The notes under the pieces: generated by a model | The model's database searches: none | What the model was told of the DNA's origin: nothing | What the model saw: only the letters and a program-made list of their open reading frames with translations | Part shown: positions 12,476 to 23,889 of the stretch, piece by piece | Position numbering within the stretch: the stretch's first letter is position 1 | Layout: every line of letters begins with the position of its first letter | Assembly: GCA_025667525.1 (NCBI GenBank) | Contig: CM046876.1 | Location: 78,215,235-78,279,234 of the forward strand | From: Glebionis coronaria | Lineage: Eukaryota; Streptophyta; Magnoliopsida; Asterales; Asteraceae | Length of the DNA stretch: 64,000 nt | Reading direction: 5' to 3' | Translations under genes and position numbers: made by a program

Positions 12476-13340
12476 CCCCCAGTTAATAGTATATGTTAAA
12501 GTCATTAGGTTTAACCAAATAAACTTAACGAATAACTAACCCGCTCACAAACACAAACACATACACTTAACGCCAAATTGCAACTAACCTATACTTGAAT
12601 GTATCAATCACACAAGGCACACATAGCATTTAAAGATGACGATTAACGGTTTATATTTTCTGAAAATCCTTTTTGAAGACCAATTTTATTTCCAAGAAGA
12701 TTTAATATTTGCTCCCCCTTAACCACGGACCCGTTTTCTATTTAAAGATCTATAGTCAATGATGTAAAAGAAACAAATATTCATGAAGATATTTTCCGGT
12801 TAAGTGATTGGTTGGAACGATTCTGGTGGCAATAAGATTTCTCTTATTTTGACAAAATAAGTGCACTGATACGTACACTAATTAGTGTTAGACCAAGTTA
12901 TAAAGTAAACTTAGTCCCTTACAAGGTTTTAAGGTAAACCTTGCCCGAGAAAATTAATTCCCGTTGTGAGCCAACATTTTCATAAGAAATACGTGACTTT
13001 AATGCGAAAACCGGGTTGCAGTCTGAAATAACTACAAGCCATAATGGGCATGTTTTAAAACATGTACAACTTTTATACAGACTCTATTTATGGCGCCGTG
13101 TCAATTTTAATCGACATTTCTAAGGCCGTAAATATTACCGTACTAAAAGACATGCCCGTTTTGAAAATGAAAAATATTTTTGGATTTTCTTGATTTTTTA
13201 TTTTTTATGGATTTTGAATGTTTTATATTTTTTATGGTTTTTCTATGTTTTATATTTTTGTATTGTTCTTTAGTGGTTTAAATATATACGATAATATACA
13301 AGATCACGAACAAATGATACTCTAGAATAGTTTACCATCA
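12476..13340 (-). other. CopB spacer downstream of pol
   Basis: No coding frame. AT-rich, with one CTCCCCCTTAA tract near 12711 that is purine-rich on the element's sense strand, and a T-rich stretch at 13190-13265 just past the RNase H stop. Confidence 0.5.
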
Positions 13341-13843
13341 CTATTCTTCATATTCTTCTACCAACTCCTTAAGTGTCGCTGGGGAGAATGATTTCATGCC
13401 TAGCTTTTCGATCAAAAACTCGATAAGTCCTCGATCTAAGGCCTTTGTGAATATATCTGCCAGCTGATACTCAGTGTTGACGAAGTACAGTTCGATCACT
13501 CCATTTTCCACTTGCTCTTTGATGAAGTGGTAGCGTATGTCAATGTGCTTTGCTCGGGAATGTTGAACGTAGTTGCAGCACAGAGCAATTGCACTTTTGT
13601 TATCACAGTACATCGAGATTTTGTTGAATCCAAGACCGTAGTCAGTTAATTGTGATCTCATCTAAAGAACTTGAGCACAACAACCGGACATAGCAATGTA
13701 TTCAGCCTCTGTACTTGATATCGCAGCGCTTTTCTGCCTTTTTGATGCCCAACTAACAAGTCTATCTCCAAGAAGTTGCACACTGCCAGAAGTGCTACGT
13801 CTAGTATCTTGACACCCAGCATAATCCGCATCTACATATGAAA
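13341..13843 (-). pseudogene. CopB RNase H
   Basis: Minus-strand copia RNase H: the SSTEAEY-type block near 13700, then the block 13661-13341 with [27 protein letters not shown] and [12 protein letters not shown] stop at about 13662 and frame changes near 13840 separate it from RT. The C-terminus ends at EEYEE before a TGA-free spacer; no aORF is fused to it. Confidence 0.8.
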
Positions 13844-14832
13844 TTAGTGCAATAGAAGAATCAGATCCTTTTCACCATGTAAGTGCTTTTTGGTAGGCCG
13901 AGCCTGATACTGGGCACACATGCATATAGCAACTTGCAAATCAGGCCTGCTAGCAGTCAGATAGAGAAGGGTGCCGATCATTCCACGGTAAAGTTTAGGA
14001 TCGACATCTATCCCTTCCTTATCTTCATCTAACTTGAATCTCTCCAACATTGGAGTATCCACGGGGTCACAATTTTCAAAATGATAATTCTTTAATGATT
14101 CAAGAGCAAATTTGGATTGATTAATTAAGATGCCTCTGGGATTCTGTGAAATTTGCAACCCTAAGAAAAATGAAAATTTTCCCATCATCGACATCTTAAA
14201 ATGTGTGGACATAATTTTCTCAAAATGGTCAGACAATCGTTGATTAGTAGCAGCAAATATTATATCATCAACATAAATTTGTACCAGTATCATGTCGTTG
14301 GCCTCCTTGAGAATAAATAATGTTGGGTCCACTTTGCCTTTGGAGAAGCCTTTCGAGATGAGATACGACGATAGGAGATCGTACCACGCGCGTGGAGCTT
14401 GTTTCAACCCGTAAAGAGCCTTCTTGAGCTTGTACACGTGATTAGGATACTCCGAGTTGACGAATCCATTCGGTTGGCTTACTAGACATCTTCCCTTAAT
14501 TCACCATTGAGAAATGTCGTTTTAACATCCATTTGATAGACGATCATATTCATGTGAGCAGCATAAGCAAGGAATAGTCTAATTGCCTCCAATCGTGCAA
14601 CAGGAGCAAAGGATTCTTCAAAGTCAATACCCAAAGCTTGTTTGTAACCTCTAGCAACAAATCTAGCTTTGTTCTTCAGCACTCCACCTAACTCATCGAG
14701 TTTAACCTTATATACCCACAACAATGTAAGGATTTCAATGTTGCTGGGTAATGGAACTAATTCCCACACTTCAAGACGTTGAAATTCATTAAGTTCCTCT
14801 TGCATGGCTTCAATATAAGATGATTTAGTCAT
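13844..14832 (-). pseudogene. CopB reverse transcriptase
   Basis: Two blocks, 14832-14482 ([50 protein letters not shown]) and 14437-13844 ([57 protein letters not shown]). The catalytic YVDD is intact at 14264-14275. One stop and a frame change near 14480 split the domain. Copies the element RNA into DNA in the virus-like particle. The linker 14833-15006 holds the [13 protein letters not shown] lead-in, out of frame. Confidence 0.85.
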
Positions 14833-15006
14833 GGCTTTTTGCCAGTTTTTAGGTTCAATGTCAGAAAGAAATGCATCAAAGTAGCAATATAATGCATGTT
14901 CTTGGAGTTGGTGGCGTGTTAAGACTGGTCGATTGATGTCACCAATAATATTGCGGATTGGGTGATCCTTTGTCCATTTTGTGTTGTGATTTTCAATCCT
15001 TGGTGG

Positions 15007-15528
15007 TCAGGAGTGAACGATTGCAGGAGATTCCTCTGAGGTAGACGCACCGTTAGGGTCTTCAGGTATTTGTGAACCAAAGAAGGGAAGCTCTTGTAAG
15101 TGAGCATATTCCAAATCGTGATCATATGGATCCTCTTCAACATCATTAGGAACGAGTGAGGGTGATGATTCAGGTGTAGTTTGTGAATTGGTTGGGGATG
15201 GGACATCTAGTTCAAGAGTAACAGTAGATGTTTCAGACTGATCTCCATTATCTTGAGCAACAACTTCGGGAAACGGAGCTACTGTTGCAGGTGCTGGAGA
15301 ATCATTACTAGGTGGATCAAAGAATTCATCAAACATAGGTTGAAATAACTCATCCCACTCGGACCTTGTAGGTGGTATAAATGATGGAGAAGTAGGATTG
15401 TTGGGAGTTAATCCGGAACTGATTGTACCGGTTCCCATCTCATGTAATGCGGGTTCAGAGCTGTGTTGCTCAGAAGCCATCGCTGTCAGCTCATCAAAAT
15501 AGGCATCCAAAGTTTCTACTATCGCCAA
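15007..15528 (-). pseudogene. CopB integrase-RT linker
   Basis: Open frame with FDELTAMASEQHSSEPALHE followed by Ser/Pro/Thr-rich and acidic sequence (PNDVEEDPYDHD). This is the variable linker between integrase and RT in copia polyproteins. It is shifted by one frame from the integrase block that ends at 15494. The Met at 15528 is internal to pol, not a start. Confidence 0.7.
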
Positions 15529-16756
15529 GACGACGGTTATAAATTCGGTAAGCTTTCTTTGCAGGTGAGTAACCTATGAAAACTCCAATATCAGCCTTCG
15601 GTTGAAGTTTGCCCAAATTCTCACTATTTGTGTTTGGATAACACAGTGCACCAAACACATGAAGAAATGAAATATTAGGTTTGTGTCCATGAAGTAGCTC
15701 ATATGGAGTTTTACCATGGCGTTTACGAATGATGGAGCGGTTTTGGGTATAACATGCGGTTGCCACTGCTTCAGCCCATAAGAATAAAAGAGCATTCGCA
15801 TAAATCAACATAGTTTGAGCAGCTTCCATAAGTGTACGGTTACGTCTTTCCACGACACCGTTTTGTTGTGGAGTGCGGGCAATAGAAGTTTCATGTGAAA
15901 TACCTACCTTTTCGTAATAGTCTCGTAGAGTTTGATTAACGAACTCAGTTCCATTATCAGTGTGAATGCGGCGAACAGTAGCATTAAGGCGTATGTGGAT
16001 CATCTTTAAGAAAGTAATGATATACTCTGGTGCTTGATCCTTGGATGTTAAAAGTTTTACCCATGTAAACCTTGAGAAATCATCCACCATGACGAGGATG
16101 TATTTTCTACCACTCACACTAGCCGTACGCATTGGCCCGCAAAGATCCATGTGCAAAAGATACAGTGGTTCTTGGTTGGTGTCTTCAGCTTTAGGTTTGT
16201 ATGGTTTCTTGGTGCTTTTTCCCAAAGAACACGCGGAACATAAATGATCCTTGTCGAACTTAAGTTTTGGAAGATCACGAACAAGTTCATTTTTAGCCAA
16301 ATGGTTTATAGCATCAAAGTTGAGATGAGATAACCGACGATGCCACAACCATGACTTGGTCTTAGATGCTTTGGAAAGAAGGCATACAGGAGAGGCGGCC
16401 ATCATGTTTTGAATGGACAGTGTGTAGAGATTATCCCCTCGAGAACCCTTTAACAAATCATTTCCTGCAAGATCGCGAATAAAGCAAGTATGTTGTCGAA
16501 AAGCCACCTCAAGGTTTGAATCGCAAAATTGTCCCACTGAAAATAGATTGTGACCAAGTCCCTCCACATAATAAACCCTTGAAATCGTAACATTCCCAAT
16601 TTGGTATTCACCATAACCCATGATCTTCGCAATATGGTCGTTGCCGAATTTAGCCGTTCCTAGAAACTTGCTGACGAAATTTCTGAGCATCGAGCGATCT
16701 CCGGTCATATGCTTTGAGCATCCAGAGTCCAAGTACCAGAGGATGATTTGGACCAC
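15529..16756 (-). pseudogene. CopB protease end, GAG-pre-integrase and integrase
   Basis: Starts with the aspartic-protease core WYLDSGCSKHMTG, then GHNLFSVGQFCD, the zinc-binding pre-integrase (WLWHRRLSHLN...HLCSACSLGKS), and the integrase core with its DDE acids in LLHMDLCGPM, RRIHTDNGTEF and QQNGVVERRNRT. Ends with the KTPYELLHGHKP and FIGYSPAKKAYRIY blocks. This 400-residue stretch is uninterrupted, the best-preserved part of CopB. A frameshift near 15530 breaks it from the linker. Cuts and joins the cDNA ends at the target. Confidence 0.88.
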
Positions 16757-17609
16757 CTGAAAATATCACCAGACAAGGACGATGTATCGGAATCTAGTAG
16801 TTCCTCTGTGTTAGCAGGTACAGATATAATTATCTTAGATTTGCTAACCGAAGAATTCTTAGGCTTCCAAACTTGCTTCCTAAATGTCGGCTTAGATTCT
16901 ATTTGTCTAAGATCCTGAGGTACTTCTTCACTGGTAGGCACAATAGTGGGGAAGACCTAGTTAAAGGGCGCTTTTTCCATTTCTTAGCGCTAGTGTTCCT
17001 ATTTAAAGGACGCTGAGACCTAACTTCCGTGGATGTGATCCTAGTTAAAGGGCACTTAGTTCCAGTAGCAGTGAAGATCCTACCAGTGGGTTTCCATTGC
17101 CAACCAACTTGGGTGAATTTCTTCCCCGTTGGAATCCATTCAAGATTGTTCCTAATTGCATACATTTCATTCACATGATCAACAAGGCATAAATCATGAC
17201 GCTGAGAAAACATGCATTCATTACAATTCCAACATCGCAAATTTGAATTAACATTTTTCTTAGGCTTCTACACAGAAGCAGATCCTTTTGTCTTAGATAC
17301 ATGATTATTTTTATTTGAAACTGAAATAACATTCCTAGGGTGAACTTCTACTTTCTTCTTGGCAGTCTTACTAGTGGAAGGCTTGATCCTATCTTTCTTG
17401 TCTTGAGATCCTTTAGCCTTAGTAGACATAATTACTCCTGTAGAAGTCATGGGAACATTAGTGACAGATTTTGATGTAGCCTTGATGGGTGTGTTTAAAA
17501 TAGGCTTAGATCCTGGATTCTTATTGAATGGAGTAATGGCAATGGTGGAGGTTTGCTGTTTCGGGGTACATATATCGGTTGCCCAATGTACTCTAAGTTT
17601 GCTAAGCAA
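16757..17609 (-). pseudogene. CopB gag-pol linker with Cys motif
   Basis: Frames 17609-17268, 17240-16899 and 16941-16705 carry a Lys/Ser/Thr-rich stretch, then RCWNCNECMFSQRHDLC (Cys/His cluster), WKPTGRIFTATGTKCPLTRI and a basic region before protease. I know this CPLTRI linker from Asteraceae copia polyproteins. Stops separate the frames. Its role is unknown; the Cys cluster resembles a small metal-binding knuckle. Confidence 0.6.
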
Positions 17610-17611
17610 TC

Positions 17612-18292
17612 CTAAACGCGATCCACATATAAGAAAAGCTCATATAGAAGATGACTTGTGGGATCTAGTTCACGCATGTCATCAACGATCTCTCTAGCAA
17701 GATCAGCATGTTCTAAGGCATTTTTCATGTATGTGGCAAACTTAGTTGGACTATTCTTAAATTTTGGATCCCGATATAGCACACGTGGGTTAGGTTTGGG
17801 AGCACTAGAGGTCGAGGCAGAGATTGTAGCTGATTTATCAACAACTTCGTGTCCTTTGAGTTGAAGTGTCTCCTTTAATTCAGCCAAAACCATGTTTTTG
17901 TCTATGAGTTGAATGTTTAAGTCGGAGATTTCCTCGCACTTACGGTTCAATTGGTCAACGAGTGACTTTTGCTCTGCCGCATTAAAAGCGAAGCTTTCTT
18001 CTAATGAATCATAAATATCTGAGAAACACTGCTTTACTTTATCAAGCTTCCCTATTATAGAAGTAATTCTATCTTCTAGGGCATGGTTCTTAATCTCTGC
18101 AGCCTCTAGTTCCACTTTCTCTGCTACTGATTCTCTCTTAAGTCTCATAATTTCTTCCTCTAAAGCCTGAACTACCTGAATCATCTTGTCACTATTCTCA
18201 ACGGAGTTTTCACACTCGTTTGTTTTTTTAAAGAGTTTCATTTTTAGACTGATTTTCAATTTCAAGAGATATACAATGTTGTTGAAGCTCAT
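17612..18292 (-). pseudogene. CopB gag-pol linker, coiled coil
   Basis: Long heptad-like segment (ALEEEIMRLKRESVAEKVEL; ALEDRITSIIGKLDKVKQCF; LIDKNMVLAELKETL) after the Gag zinc knuckle. Overlaps the preceding frame at 18228-18292, which marks a frameshift rather than a separate gene. Predicted to self-associate. Confidence 0.65.
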
Positions 18293-20228
18293 TAAAATGT
18301 TTTGAAAGTGTGTTATAAGAATCTTGAAGCTTTAAAAATTCAGCGTTGGATTCATGACAAGAATGATTATCTACATTTATCACAGGCGCAATAATATTCA
18401 CAGACATATCATACACATCATCACATTTATTCACAATAGATGAAATCTCATGAGCATATTTAAGAGTAACATCTTGCATCACTTCGAGAGACACTATATG
18501 TTCTAAGAATCGGTCATATTCGGATAAAATCTTTTCTTTTTCAATTAAATGTTGTTCATAAGCATCATCTATTTCATAGAAAACTTTTTGAACTTCACCA
18601 ATTTCAAATTTTAGATTTCCCGATAGATTATAGACTCCATTTTTAATATGGTTCACAAACGGAACGATCTGTTTCTCAAACACCGTTTTCATGTGTTCGA
18701 AAGCCCATTCTCCAGCGGTTAGAGCCGTTGAAGTTGTACATTCCAGGATGTCCTTGTCAAACTCGGTAAGGTATCGCTCAATCTCTTCCAAGCTGAGCTT
18801 TACCGTACTTACCGGTGGAAGATTATTAGGAATTTCCTTCGGTTCGTCTGAGTTAACGAGTGTAGGAATGATACTAAGGCATTCTCTAGTAGGCATGAAA
18901 GCGGATGTTTGGATAGTTTTCTTTTGCATATTAAATCGAGTTCTAAGATCTATCTTAGCATTTGTTGCATTCATTTGAGCATAGTCATATTCAGGATATG
19001 TAGTAAGTAATTTTAACCGATTCTCTTCATATGGTGTCATGCTCTCAGATTCATTTACAAACACAATCGGATCTAATACCAATCCTAACTTAGTTGCATC
19101 ATAAAGTCGTGGGTTGTGGTGAAATGCTTGATTTGTATACATCGGGTTAGGTGGTAGGTCTATGAAACGCGATAGATTGAATTCTTGAAATGAAGAATGA
19201 AACAAGTGTACTAAATGCGAAGCAGAGTATAATTTTAAAAGCAAAATTTCAGTCTTTTTAACTCTCTCAGACGCCTTAATTTCTGTTTCAACTCTTTTAG
19301 ACTCGAGTATTTCGAAATCCGTTTGTAGTTTTTGAAAATTATTAACGACTGACTCTTTTTCTTTAAGTTCTTTCGAAAGATTTGCTCTTAAACTCTCAAT
19401 TTCTAGCAGATTATCCATATGGACTTGCCTAAACCTATCAAATTCAGGATTGGTTAAGGTAGTGGACACAGGAGTTAATTCCAAGGTTTTAACCTTTTCC
19501 TTATGCAAAGCAAGCTCGGCAGATAAAGTCTGATTAACACTGAGGGTTTCAAGGACCGCATTATTCATTTGGCTAAGCAAAGATGCTGAGACCATAACCA
19601 AATCAGGTTGAGCAGACGAATTGGTAGTCGTAATAGCTCCCGGTTGTGGTTCACTCAAAGTCTGGGGACTTTCATTGATATTACTATCATTGTTTGTCTC
19701 CTCGATTGAGTTACTAACCACCGGAGGCTGTTCCGAATACTCAGACACTTGCTCAACTTGATAAGGTACAATACTAGTATCTGTAGCAGTAGGTGGTACC
19801 TCGGAAATTGTATCAACTCCATAAAGTGAAAGATTTGCCATGAGAGCTGCTTTGGCGGTATTGAGATCATCACAGTCAAAGTCGTATGCATCCAAATCAT
19901 CACATTGATATGCGACATTGTTTGTGATGGCTGTTGTGAGACCGTCAGTGTCCGCGACTCCCGAATCTACGAGAAATGCCAACTCTTCTTCATCGAGCTC
20001 ACGTCCTTGGGCTTGAGCATTCACCAAGTAGATCTTCTCCTGAAACCATGTGTTGTCCCTATTCCTCTTGGGCTGCTTACACTCTCGGGCCATGTGCCCT
20101 TCCCCTTTGCATTTGTAGCATATAATCACCTTCGTTTTGCCAGTGCTATTACCTCTTGTAGCAGCAGTGTTAGATGAACGTGCACCAGCAGTAGATGAAT
20201 TGGGTCTCCCCTGAAGTGGTTGCACCAT
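18228..20228 (-). pseudogene. CopB Gag C-terminal half with CCHC zinc knuckle
   Basis: 666 open codons. A CX2CX4HX4C knuckle ([14 protein letters not shown]) sits near residue 38, the RNA-binding nucleocapsid motif, followed by an acidic region and a long coiled-coil-rich segment. Most copia Gag proteins stop soon after the knuckle; here the frame runs ~600 residues further, an unusually long gag-pol connector. The Met at 20228 is internal. Confidence 0.8.
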
Positions 20229-21457
20229 GACTCTGCCATCCTGAATTGTAGCCTATTGTCAAGAGTTAGAAGAGTTCCTTAACTGATTGTTAGTTGTTGC
20301 TGGACCTCTGTAACCTCGTTTGTTCAATGTTTGAGTGAGATAAGCAGACATGTGAGCAAGTATATCAGTAGGACTATCCCCTTGTCTAAACTCAGGGACG
20401 GGGATCTCATCATCACAGTAGAATGCTGGTGCTGATTGAGCTACAAGTTGATTTGATGGAGCACTAACTTATTATGAGTAATAGGGTTGAGGAGCCTCAA
20501 GTTGTTGATAGGTAATAGCAGGGTTGGTTGGAGGTTGATAAGGTGAATACTGGTGTGAAGCATAAGGTAACGGATGTGAATCTCCTTGTGATGATGTTGT
20601 TGGTTGCTTGTATTATTGGTGATAAGATGTAGGCGGTTGTGGCAAGATCGAGTACTGTGGGAAGCTTGGTGTTTGATACAATGGTTGATATGAAGATTGG
20701 TGTCCCAAAGCAAGCGGAGAGTTGTGGTATGACAGTGTAGGATGGTTTGCCATTAATGCCAATGGTTCTTGATAAGATCCCTGAGAGAGTCGTTTTTGGA
20801 TCACATGCTTCTCGTGTTGTTGTAAGAAAACATAGAGTTGATCTAAATTGGACTTGTGCAAATCGCGAATCATCTTAACATCGGTGACATATTGACTCCA
20901 TTCTTGGGGTAGCGTGTTCAAGAACTTTGTGTTTAGTTGAAACTATTTAATCCTTAGATTATACACGTTCATGTCATTCATCAAAGTGGTGAAACGCCAG
21001 TAGTAATCGTGAAGAGTCTCCCCTGGAATGTATGTAAACCTATCAAACAAGTCATACAATTGACACTCTCGTTCTTTCTTAGTGAGAGAGATCCCTTGTA
21101 ACAAAACAGCTAATCGATCCCAAAGATTCTTTGCCACTGTGTGTTCACTTACCATTCTATAGATATCGGGTGGAAGGGCTTGAAGAATTGTCTGAACGGC
21201 CCTTTCATCTGCATCGGCAATGATTTTGTTGGCATCAGTCAACTCATGATACAACCTTTCCCTCGTTACAGTGTTGACGGTAACTTCTCCCCAATCTAAT
21301 GAACCTTTTTCAATTGATTGAAGCATAAGTCGACCGTTAGGTTTGCCCATGATGTACGTTTTCATGCGACCTTGCCATGCTTTAAATAATCTTTGATGAG
21401 CAAAGATGGGCGAGTGTCGGTACCCCAAATGATTGAGATATCGGTAAGCGAAGTCAT
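20229..21457 (-). pseudogene. CopB Gag N-terminal capsid region
   Basis: The likely start is the ATG at 21457 (MTSLTDISIIWG); a one-base frameshift near 21420 moves the reading to the frame that runs to 20943. That block has FKAWQGRM, WDRLAVLLQG and a capsid-like helix region (LYDLFDRFTYIPGETLHDYYWRF). 20921-20613 and later pieces carry the Pro/Gln/Tyr-rich tail before the zinc knuckle. At least four stops. This is the UBN2/retrotran_gag-type core that forms the particle. Confidence 0.8.
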
Positions 21458-21661
21458 TGTTGGAATATATGAATGTGAATTCATTTTATGATCCCTTGAA
21501 TAAAGATTATCATAAGTTATCGAACAATGAAATAAGGTTATGTGTTTTTGTGTTGTTAAATGAAAGATGTTGTTATCTTTTTGTTGTGTTTGTTTATGAA
21601 ATTCTCCAAATTACCAAATTAATGTACGATAGAAAAATCCTCTAAGTATCCAAAAACAAAT

Positions 21662-21995
21662 TCTATCGGAATGTGCAAGTATCGGAATGTTGCTTTCTGT
21701 CGTAATACCCTTTCTGTCGGAATGTTGCTGGTATCGGAATGTTTGGTTCTATCGGAATGATGTCCTGTCAGAATGTCTAGATCGGAATGTCACTCTATCT
21801 GAATATTGGATCTGTCGGAATGATTACCTGTCAGAATGTCTAGATCGCAATATTGCTAAAACAAATTGGACAGAGTAACGACTCAAAAATCCTTGAAATC
21901 CGTCAGAATCCCAGATCGCAATGCACGATCGAAATGTCTCATCGAAATAAGGTATCGGAATCCTTAGATCGCAAAGTAGAACCTAGTGGTTATTG
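21662..21995. repeat. CopB ATCGSAATG motif array (gag side)
   Basis: About 18 plus-strand-sense copies of (T/A)(A/G)TCGGAATG or ATCGCAATG, irregularly spaced by 12-25 bases, plus one reverse copy near 21990. Lies in the leader between the primer-binding site and gag, ~200 bases before the gag ATG. Same motif as 8638-9095, 13 kb away. Confidence 0.85.
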
Positions 21996-22275
21996 CGATA
22001 TGGCCTCACTCCCTTTGTACTTTCCGATGGTTCAACTAGCTTGAATTTCGGAAAGATGAAAAACAATAAAGTTTTCAACTTTTGATCCAAAAGACTTGTG
22101 TTTTAACCAAAACCAAGATACCCAAATCAATATGACACGATTAAAGAAGGTATACGACTAAGAAACACAATCAAACACGAAAAAATTTTGATGCTTTGGC
22201 AAAAAACAATCAAAAACCTACGATATGCTTAAGAAAGCATAAACAACACGAATACCAACCTATATTTAATCCCAT

Positions 22276-22288
22276 GCTCTTGATACCA
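22276..22288 (-). other. CopB primer-binding site
   Basis: Minus strand TGGTATCAAGAGC directly inside the 5' LTR, complementary to the 3' end of initiator tRNA-Met with one extra A. Starts minus-strand DNA synthesis. Confidence 0.85.
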
Positions 22289-22290
22289 AT

Positions 22291-22590
22291 TGTAGAACAA
22301 TGATAATCTTTGTATTTCAAGAGGGTTGATGTTTTCTAGAGAGAGAAACTTAGAGAGAGAAGTGAAAGAAACTATGTGTAATATTATAAGAAAATTGAAC
22401 AACCAACACCTCTTTTCATGGTGGAAAGAGGCTTATATACCCAAGTCCTTAATGGACTTGGGCCTCCGGCCCATGAACATGCTCATGGGTCGGGCTATTT
22501 AATAAATGTTACTTAAACACTAATACGAGCCTATAACTATATTGTTGGAGTGACCGATACTTTCTTTATACGTAAAACGTATGTCCAACA
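22291..22590 (-). repeat. CopB 5' LTR
   Basis: 300 bp, TG...CA on the plus strand. On the minus strand a TATATAAG box (22432-22439) is the likely promoter. Followed at 22591 by the gtcta duplication and resumption of CopA RNase H. Confidence 0.93.
22432..22439 (-). promoter_or_regulatory. CopB LTR TATA box
   Basis: Minus strand TATATAAG mid-LTR, the expected place for the U3 core promoter of a copia element. The CopB motif is not in this LTR; its nearest array is in the leader. Confidence 0.6.
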
Positions 22591-23054
22591 GTCTATGCGG
22601 TCTCGGACCATTATGGTGACTATGTCGATAGAAAAAGTGCAAGTGGTATATGTACCTTTATCGGGTATTGTCTAACCTCATGGTTCTTGAAAAAGCAAAT
22701 GGCACTTGTAATTTTCACAACCAAGGCCAAGTACATGTCGGCAGGAAAAGCATATCAACAATCGTTGTAGATGGAGCAAGCCCTTGTTGATTATGATATC
22801 AAACTGAATGATGTAACCAACCTTTGTGATAATAAATGGTCCATTGATCTCAGCAGGAATCCCATCCAACACTCACGAACCAAACACATGTAAAATTACC
22901 ATCACTTTCTAAGGGACAACGTTCAAAAAGGTAATATCTCTATATAGAAAGTATCCTCGGAATACAACATAGCTGACATCTTAACCAAACCACTTAAGCG
23001 TGAACCATTCAACTGATTAAGGCTAGGATTAGGACTAATGGAGATTTCGTCTTA
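22591..23054 (+). pseudogene. CopA RNase H, 3' part
   Basis: Continues the frame cut at 1613: DYVDRKSASGICTFIGYCLT, then a degraded TKAKYMSAG block, NPIQHSRTKHM and ADILTKPLKRE. Stops near 22768 and 22890. The junction with 1613 across CopB is exact once one copy of gtcta is removed. Confidence 0.85.
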
Positions 23055-23080
23055 ACCCAACCCTTGTTGAACTCCGCACA

Positions 23081-23154
23081 CACGGACCCTTGTTTTACAA
23101 GGGCGGACCCTTTCTCTCAGAGGGCGGACCCTTTCTCTCAGAGGGGTCCGTGTA
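23081..23154. repeat. CopA GGACCC/GGGTCC motif cluster 1
   Basis: CACGGACCCTT, two near-identical GGGCGGACCCTTTCTCTCAG units in tandem, and a closing GGGGTCCGTG that makes the whole cluster an inverted repeat. Lies just after pol and before the first aORF promoter. Confidence 0.75.
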
Positions 23155-23193
23155 AGGGCCTGTGGTCTGCTGGAGTAGTTCTCCAAGTTAAAA

Positions 23194-23245
23194 CCAATGG
23201 CCAAACACCCCAAAAATCATATTCTCACTTCTATTTTCTATAAAA
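23194..23245 (+). promoter_or_regulatory. Candidate internal promoter of CopA aORF1
   Basis: CCAAT at 23194-23198 and TATAAAA at 23239-23245, 45 bases apart, immediately downstream of motif cluster 1 and upstream of a predicted leader intron. The spacing fits a plant core promoter; untested. Confidence 0.4.
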
Positions 23246-23325
23246 CGATCAAAACCATCATTTTATCATCTCTCTAACCCAATTAGGCCAAAACCAACCA
23301 TCCAATCTATACGTAATCATCCATT

Positions 23326-23861
23326 GTAAGTATCCGTTACTTAATTCACTTTTTAATTACTTCATTTCTCCTATATGAGTCTAGGGTTCTATTTGAGTTG
23401 TACAAAATTAAAATTGGGGGTTCTTCAAGATTAGCTAATTTAATGTATGCATTAGTTGTTTATGATGTTAAAGCCACTTGGTAAACATAATTCTTTCAAA
23501 AAAAATCAACTGGCATTACTAAGAATCCCTAATTGATCAAAGTTTTTCAAAATCCTTCTCATTATTTAGGTCATGCCAAAATTTGCATTTTGCCATTATA
23601 AATACCAAATATCTAAAAACAATGTTTTAATCATGGAATTCGAACTCTTAAACGCTAAAGGAATTGCATAAACAATATGCATTTTCGAGTATGTTTATTT
23701 GAAGCAACATTCAACTTAAGGAGTGTTTAGGTTATCTCAAAAAATAAGCATTAAACGTTTTTCTTTCAAAACATTTTTGGATCGAGATAATCACACCTCC
23801 ACATTGATTTCATATAGGCACACACTAGGCAAACCTCTAGTTATTTATCAAATTTGTCTAG
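23326..23861 (+). other. Predicted 5' leader intron of CopA aORF1
   Basis: Donor CCATT/GTAAGTATCC at 23326. Candidate acceptors are at 23817 (CATATAG), 23840 and 23861 (TTTGTCTAG). CopD has the matching donor ATT/GTAAGTAT and an acceptor just before its aORF1 ATG, so the intron seems ancestral to both. Which acceptor is used is uncertain. Confidence 0.4.
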
Positions 23862-23889
23862 CTTGAAAAACTATGCCTTAGGACCAAAC

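Larger units (their letters stand above)
1614..22590 (-). mobile_element. CopB: 21-kb minus-strand copia element with aORF
   Basis: Bounded by 300-302-bp LTRs (1614-1915 and 22291-22590) starting TG and ending CA, flanked by the duplication gtcta (1609-1613 and 22591-22595). Read on the minus strand: 5' LTR, primer-binding site, a motif-rich leader, gag (21457 down), protease-integrase, RT, RNase H (ends 13341), spacer, aORF (8385-4117), spacer, polypurine tract, 3' LTR. Its ~21 kb is far above the usual 5-9 kb of copia; about 3 kb is a gypsy fragment (9483-12475). By eye the LTRs differ at roughly a dozen sites (about 4 percent), and most ORFs carry stops or frameshifts: a moderately old, defective copy. 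Confidence 0.93.
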
